A DNA stretch of 47,395 bases from Desulfobacteraceae bacterium (GTDB lineage Bacteria; Desulfobacterota; Desulfobacteria; Desulfobacterales; Desulfosalsimonadaceae): positions 1 through 47,395 of the forward strand of contig JAABTJ010000024.1 in assembly GCA_011389935.1 (NCBI GenBank), written 5' to 3'. The position numbers and the translations under genes are program-made. Position 1 is the first letter of the stretch; each line of letters begins with the position of its first letter. The notes below the pieces were generated by a model. The model worked only from the letters and a program-made list of their open reading frames with translations. It made no database searches and was not told where the DNA came from. Positions 43,778 through 47,395 of this stretch are shown piece after piece.

Positions 43778-45364
43778 TTACGTGACGCGGTTCAAGCGCG
43801 CGCATGTTTTCCGCGTACGCTTGTAGGAGGATGTAAACTCCCGGAACAGGATGTCATAAACCTGTCGATGGGCGGGGTCCGGCGTATATGACCTTTCGAT
43901 TTCAACCGCATCTCCGATTTTGGAAAAAGGGACATATCCCATTGCCGCTGCCCCAAGCAATCCCGCCCCGCGGACGTTGGCCAGCAGGGGGTCTTTGACC
44001 TTTTCAACGGTCCGGTCCAGCACATCTGCATGAATGCGGCACCACACGTCGGATGCGGCTCCGCCGCCGATCATCCGGATCGGATCGATTCTCCGGCCGG
44101 CAAATTTTTCCACCGCCCCCAGCAGCCAGCGGCTGTTCAAGGCCACGCCCTCGAGCACCGCGCGTACGATTTCCGCCCGCGTTGCTTCCAGAGAAAGGTT
44201 GACAAACCCTCCCCGGATCAGCGGGTCGTCAATGGGTGTTCGTTCTCCGTACAGCCAGGGCAGAAACAAAAGGCCGCCGCTTCCGGGAGGAGCCCCGGCC
44301 GCAAGGAGGTCCAGACGTTGGTAAAAATCATGGGGCGCCGGAGTATCTGAAATGGCGTCCTGGGGAAAAAATAGATTGTCCCGCAGAAACTTCAGGCAGG
44401 CGCCGGCGGATTCCTGTTCATTTGCCACAAAATAGCGCCCGGGAATGGCGGACGGCAGGGAAGCGATGTTTTTCGAAAGGAGCGTTTTTTTAAACGGCAC
44501 GTGGCAGGTCAGCCACGAGGACGTCCCGATATACAGGTGCGCGGCAAAGTCGGCCACTGCGCCGGAGCCCACGGCCGCCGCCTGCACGTCCGGCATCCCG
44601 GATATTACCTTGACCGATGGAGAAAGCCCGAGATCGTCGGCGACCTCCTTTTTTATCGGGCCCAATATGGATGCTGCCTGCACGAGATCCGGGAATTTGT
44701 TCCCTTCAATGGTGGAAAGCTTCACCAGCCGGTCATCATAGCAGATACGCTCGATGTTGCGGTTGTCGGTTACCCAGTGAAGGGTTATGGAGTCGCCGGA
44801 GGCGGCAAAAATGCCCGTAAAGCGCAGGTTGAGGTAATCCTTGGGTTCGAGAAACTTGTAGGTGCGCTGGTATACGTCCGGAAGCCGGTTTTTGATATAA
44901 AGGATGTGCGCAATGGAGTCCTTGCCGGAACGGGAGGGCGCGCCCCCGGTAAGCCGTATCCACCGGAGAAGCTTGCGCGGATCATACCCCTGGATTTTCA
45001 GGGGGCCCCCGGTAATGGCGTCAATATAGGGGCTCCCCCGGGAATCGAGCCATACCAGGGCATTCATGAGATGGCGGCCGTTTTCGTCCACGGCCACGGT
45101 TCCGGACCACTGGGAGGAACAGCAAACAGCAGCGATCTCTTCGGGAGGGACGAGCCTCTTTGCCAGGAGAATCCGGAATGTTTCGAGGACGCTCTGCCAC
45201 CACTGCTCCGGGTCCTGCTCGGCCCCGCCGCCGTCAAGGAGAAACAGATCGTTTTCGACAAACGCATCGGCAACGATTTCCCCCCGGGTGGACACCAGAG
45301 CGCTTTTGGGGCCGGAAGTGCCCAGGTCAACGGCAAGGATATATTTTTCCGTTTTCTTTGACAT
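43778..45364 (-). CDS. FGGY-family carbohydrate kinase (xylulokinase-like)
   Basis: A 528-residue kinase of the actin-like FGGY fold. Phosphate loop 1 is ILAVDLGTSGPKSAL, followed by SSQWSGTVAVDENGRHL, VWLDSRGSPY, the catalytic-type ISGMPDVQAAAVGSGAV, FLPWLYGERTPIDDP and the C-terminal MIGGGAASDVWCRIHADVL. The order fits xylulokinases and related kinases, but substrate specificity in FGGY proteins cannot be read from sequence. It shares strand and spacing with the lyase (downstream) and the EamA transporter (38 bp upstream), so the three may form one operon. Confidence 0.88.
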   Translation of the reverse strand: MSKKTEKYILAVDLGTSGPKSALVSTRGEIVADAFVENDLFLLDGGGAEQDPEQWWQSVLETFRILLAKRLVPPEEIAAVCCSSQWSGTVAVDENGRHLMNALVWLDSRGSPYIDAITGGPLKIQGYDPRKLLRWIRLTGGAPSRSGKDSIAHILYIKNRLPDVYQRTYKFLEPKDYLNLRFTGIFAASGDSITLHWVTDNRNIERICYDDRLVKLSTIEGNKFPDLVQAASILGPIKKEVADDLGLSPSVKVISGMPDVQAAAVGSGAVADFAAHLYIGTSSWLTCHVPFKKTLLSKNIASLPSAIPGRYFVANEQESAGACLKFLRDNLFFPQDAISDTPAPHDFYQRLDLLAAGAPPGSGGLLFLPWLYGERTPIDDPLIRGGFVNLSLEATRAEIVRAVLEGVALNSRWLLGAVEKFAGRRIDPIRMIGGGAASDVWCRIHADVLDRTVEKVKDPLLANVRGAGLLGAAAMGYVPFSKIGDAVEIERSYTPDPAHRQVYDILFREFTSSYKRTRKTCARLNRVT

Positions 45365-45402
45365 TCAACCCTTTCATATGCGCAGCAAAAAAGACGGCAA
45401 TG

Positions 45403-46311
45403 TCAAGCCCGGCCGGCCGGGGCGGAAAGACCATACTGCGCCTCGACCCGCGGTTTCACCCACGACTCGTTGAACCAGAGCGCCATCAGGATAAGGGCGC
45501 CGCCGGCGGCGAGTCGGAGCAGGTCCACGTCCCGGTTCCAGATCAAAAGGTTCACCAGCAACCCGGCAGGCACCAGTGCATTGTTCATAATGGCGAGGGC
45601 TCCCTGGTCCACTATGGTAGCCCCCTTGTTCCAAAGGAAATACCCGATACCCGAGGCGGCGATTCCCAGCCACAGCAGAACGCCCCATTGGACCGGGGTG
45701 GTGGGCAGCCGGTTCAAATCGCCCCATACGAGCAGACCCGCCAGGGAAACCACCAGGGCCCCCAGGTAAAAATACCCGAATACGGCATGCTGCGGCAGCA
45801 GCTCTCTTCGGGCCGCCCCTTCTTTTTCCATCAGATATTTGTATGCCACCTGCCCGATCGCAAAACACGCGTTGGCCCCTTGCACCAGGACAAAGCCCAC
45901 GACAAAATCATGGCTTACCTGGTTGTAGCGGATCACCACGGCCCCGGTTACCGCGATAACGGCGGTTACCAGGTACCAGAGCGTAAAACGACGCTTCAGG
46001 AGGTCGTATAGAAGCGTGATATAAATGGGAGTAAACACCGTAAACAGCACCACCTCGGGAACCGTGAGAAAGCCGAAGGAGGTGTAGAGGAAGAAATACA
46101 TGACTCCCAGCTGAACCGCGCCGATGAGCATCAGCTTTCCGGCAAGCACGGCCGGTATCCGTGAAAACCGGATAAACGGCAGAAACACAAGGGAAGCCAG
46201 AAGCACCCGGGAAAAAACCGAAAAATAATTGTCCACGTGCCCGGCCAGGTAGACCCCGATCAGACTGAACGAAAACGCCCATAAAAGCGTAACAAACCAG
46301 AGATATGCCAT
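45403..46311 (-). CDS. EamA/DMT-superfamily membrane transporter
   Basis: A 302-residue integral membrane protein with about ten hydrophobic helices in two repeated halves, as in the EamA (drug/metabolite transporter) family. The first half starts YLWFVTLLWAFSFSLIGVYL; the second begins around residue 150 and ends with NNALVPAGLLVNLLIW and a short basic tail. The direction and substrate are unknown. First gene of a probable minus-strand run with the FGGY kinase and the lyase. No clear promoter was found in the 200 bp before it. Confidence 0.85.
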   Translation of the reverse strand: MAYLWFVTLLWAFSFSLIGVYLAGHVDNYFSVFSRVLLASLVFLPFIRFSRIPAVLAGKLMLIGAVQLGVMYFFLYTSFGFLTVPEVVLFTVFTPIYITLLYDLLKRRFTLWYLVTAVIAVTGAVVIRYNQVSHDFVVGFVLVQGANACFAIGQVAYKYLMEKEGAARRELLPQHAVFGYFYLGALVVSLAGLLVWGDLNRLPTTPVQWGVLLWLGIAASGIGYFLWNKGATIVDQGALAIMNNALVPAGLLVNLLIWNRDVDLLRLAAGGALILMALWFNESWVKPRVEAQYGLSAPAGRA

Positions 46312-46444
46312 ATATGTGCCATCGTGTTTTTGTATTATTGATGCATTGTTATGCAGATGCGTCCGTAAAATACTGAATTAACCCAACCCGCCTTTGATTG
46401 CAACGGGAAAATCAATAGACCAACGAAAGGAGCGGATTTCCGGA

Positions 46445-46473
46445 TTGACAACATTGCCCAAAATTTGTATATT
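46445..46473 (+). promoter_or_regulatory. Promoter of the toxin-antitoxin operon
   Basis: TTGACA (46445-46450) and TATATT (46468-46473) with a 17-bp spacer; a second TATAAT lies at 46479-46484. Antitoxins of the Phd/YefM family normally bind their own promoter, and this A+T-rich stretch is the likely operator. AAGGAG lies 5 bp before the antitoxin ATG. Confidence 0.65.
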
Positions 46474-46511
46474 TTGACTATAATTCAGATCAATCCGAAT
46501 AAGGAGCTGCC

Positions 46512-46778
46512 ATGAATACAATATCCGTGTCCGAGGCCAAAATCAAATTGAGCGCCTTGGTTGACAACATCAAAAAGACCGATGAGGAAGTGGTCATTAC
46601 CAAAAACGGGCGGCCTGTTGCCGTGCTGGTAAGCCCGGATGAGTTTGAAAGCTGGCGGGAAACACAGAAAATCCGATTTGATGACGATTTTATGAAAGAA
46701 ATCAAGGAAGGATTGAAAGCCTTTAAAAAAGGCAATGTATCGATTTACACCCTTGAAGAACTGCTGCCTGAGTCATGA
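46512..46778 (+). CDS. Phd/YefM-family antitoxin
   Basis: An 88-residue antitoxin. The N-terminal DNA-binding/dimerisation part is typical (NTISVSEAKIKLSALVDNIK, VVITKNGRPVAVLVSPDEFE). The C-terminal part is flexible and acidic (EIKEGLKAFKKGN ... EELLPES), the region that wraps the toxin. It overlaps the toxin gene by 4 bp (ATGA). Expected functions are to neutralise the toxin and autorepress the operon. Confidence 0.92.
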   Translation: MNTISVSEAKIKLSALVDNIKKTDEEVVITKNGRPVAVLVSPDEFESWRETQKIRFDDDFMKEIKEGLKAFKKGNVSIYTLEELLPES

Positions 46779-47077
46779 TAACCGGCCGCAACCAATTCAG
46801 CCTTTTGGTTTCTGATGATGTCGCATCCGTTCTGAAAAATCTCCACCCAACAATAAAGATGTATATACGGACCGGCTTGCAGGAAATCCTTGTCAATCCA
46901 TACAGTGGAAAAGCGCTTAAAGAAGAGCTGCAGGGCTTACGAAGCTATCGAATCAAACGCTACCGCATCATTTATCGTGTCCGACCGAAAAAAAAGCAAA
47001 TCGAAATAATCGCCGTCGGTCCGAGAAAATGCATATATGAAGAAACATTCCGCCTTCTTGACAATGAACCCTTGTGA
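46775..47077 (+). CDS. RelE/ParE-family toxin
   Basis: A 100-residue toxin of the RelE/ParE fold, with IKMYIRTGLQEILVNPYSGK, the core LQGLRSYRIKRYRIIYRV and a strand KQIEIIAVGPRKCIYEE. The basic Arg/Lys/Tyr set in the core (RSYRIKRYRIIYR) resembles RelE mRNA interferases. The start overlaps the antitoxin stop, as is usual. It could still be a ParE-like gyrase poison; sequence alone does not decide. Confidence 0.9.
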   Translation: MITGRNQFSLLVSDDVASVLKNLHPTIKMYIRTGLQEILVNPYSGKALKEELQGLRSYRIKRYRIIYRVRPKKKQIEIIAVGPRKCIYEETFRLLDNEPL

Positions 47078-47312
47078 ATCCTGCCCCATAGCAGATAAAA
47101 TACAGGAATGCTGCGGCCGCTTCCCGGAAACCGGCGAAACAGCCCTTTTTTTCCTGGAAAAAAATCTGGCAGTATCTGCCTGCCCCCAGTTGAATGACGA
47201 AGGCCGCTGCCGGATATACGGGCAGCGGCCTTTTGCCTGTCAAATGCATACCTGCAGCGCATATTGCGGATATGCTGATTTTATGCAGCCATTTTCTCTG
47301 TTTGAATCCTAA
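47064..47312 (+). CDS. Small Cys-rich YkgJ-type (CxxCxxCC) protein
   Basis: An 82-residue protein with many cysteines: CESCPI, QECCGRF, ACPQLNDEGRCRIYGQRPFACQMHTCSAYCG. This resembles the YkgJ/UPF0153 zinc- or iron-binding family, where the RCRIY-RPxxC segment is typical. It overlaps the end of the toxin gene by 14 bp in another frame. An in-frame ATG nine codons earlier (47037) is possible. It ends 1 to 4 bp from a convergent gene. Function of the family is unknown. Confidence 0.75.
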   Translation: MNPCESCPIADKIQECCGRFPETGETALFFLEKNLAVSACPQLNDEGRCRIYGQRPFACQMHTCSAYCGYADFMQPFSLFES

Positions 47313-47395
47313 GAAGCCCTTTCATGGAGAAGTTGTGCCAACTCCGAAAGTCCCAACTCCTCCAGCACCGCTTTTCCCGGCACGCCGTTTTCTTC
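47309..47395 (-). CDS. C-terminal end of a gene cut by the window edge
   Basis: The minus strand reads in one open frame from the window edge to a TAG at 47309-47311: EENGVPGKAVLEELGLSELA, then QLLHERAS. The NGVP-LEELGL pattern resembles the C-terminal tail of tungsten/molybdenum aldehyde:ferredoxin oxidoreductases, but 28 residues are too few for a firm call. Its stop overlaps the stop of the small Cys-rich gene. Confidence 0.5.
   Translation of the reverse strand, partial: EENGVPGKAVLEELGLSELAQLLHERAS

Overview
The window looks like a stretch of chromosome from a free-living Gram-negative bacterium, most likely a sulfate-reducer-type member of the Desulfobacterota (Desulfobacteraceae/Desulfosarcina-like). 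This rests on the gene order def-fmt-rsmB-PASTA-rpe and xseA-xseB-ispA-dxs-tlyA, the style of the proteins, and short dispersed repeats that resemble ones I associate with that group. It is an inference from sequence alone; no rRNA or respiratory marker gene is present. Most genes are housekeeping: protein maturation, RNA modification, isoprenoid precursors, cell-wall sugars, purines and tRNAs.

Layout. 1-5.7 kb (minus strand): def, fmt, rsmB, a PASTA-repeat membrane protein and rpe, preceded by ribF. 5.8-7.1 kb: tRNA-Leu(CAG) with its own promoter and terminator, then an extended SDR. 7.1-14.5 kb: a roughly 7.3-kb island inserted in tRNA-Arg(ACG), bounded by 56-bp perfect direct repeats of the tRNA 3' part. 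It carries a hybrid sensor kinase, a B12-type radical SAM protein, an amidohydrolase and a broken secreted-protein gene, but no recognisable integrase. 14.5-18.1 kb: intact tRNA-Arg, a second SDR, tadA, purA and tRNA-Pro(CGG). 18.3-21.6 kb: a small unknown protein, a secreted parvulin-type foldase, a cold-shock protein and a FabH. 21.6-27.4 kb: pgi and a DHH phosphoesterase (minus), then a beta-helix nucleotidyl-sugar-type protein and glmM. 27.7-33 kb: xseA-xseB-ispA-dxs-tlyA. 33-38.7 kb: an EF-G paralogue, a thioredoxin-fold protein (minus), an M24 peptidase and a XerC/D recombinase. 38.8-41.3 kb (minus): a TonB-dependent receptor behind a complete cobalamin riboswitch. 41.3-46.3 kb (minus): rsmG, a sphingosine-1-phosphate-lyase homologue, an FGGY kinase and an EamA transporter. 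46.4-47.4 kb: a Phd/RelE-type toxin-antitoxin pair, a small Cys-rich protein and the C-terminus of a further gene.

Two features cut across the gene content. First, a dispersed palindromic MITE-like repeat of about 155 bp is present in four full copies, one copy cut by the window start and two solo ends, always between genes. One copy sits between the cobalamin riboswitch and its receptor gene; another sits directly in front of glmM. Second, the tRNA-Arg(ACG) island has clear boundaries and no visible integration machinery. Starts were re-chosen from ribosome-binding sites and family alignments where the longest frame looked too long; purA, the parvulin gene and the cold-shock gene all appear to use TTG.
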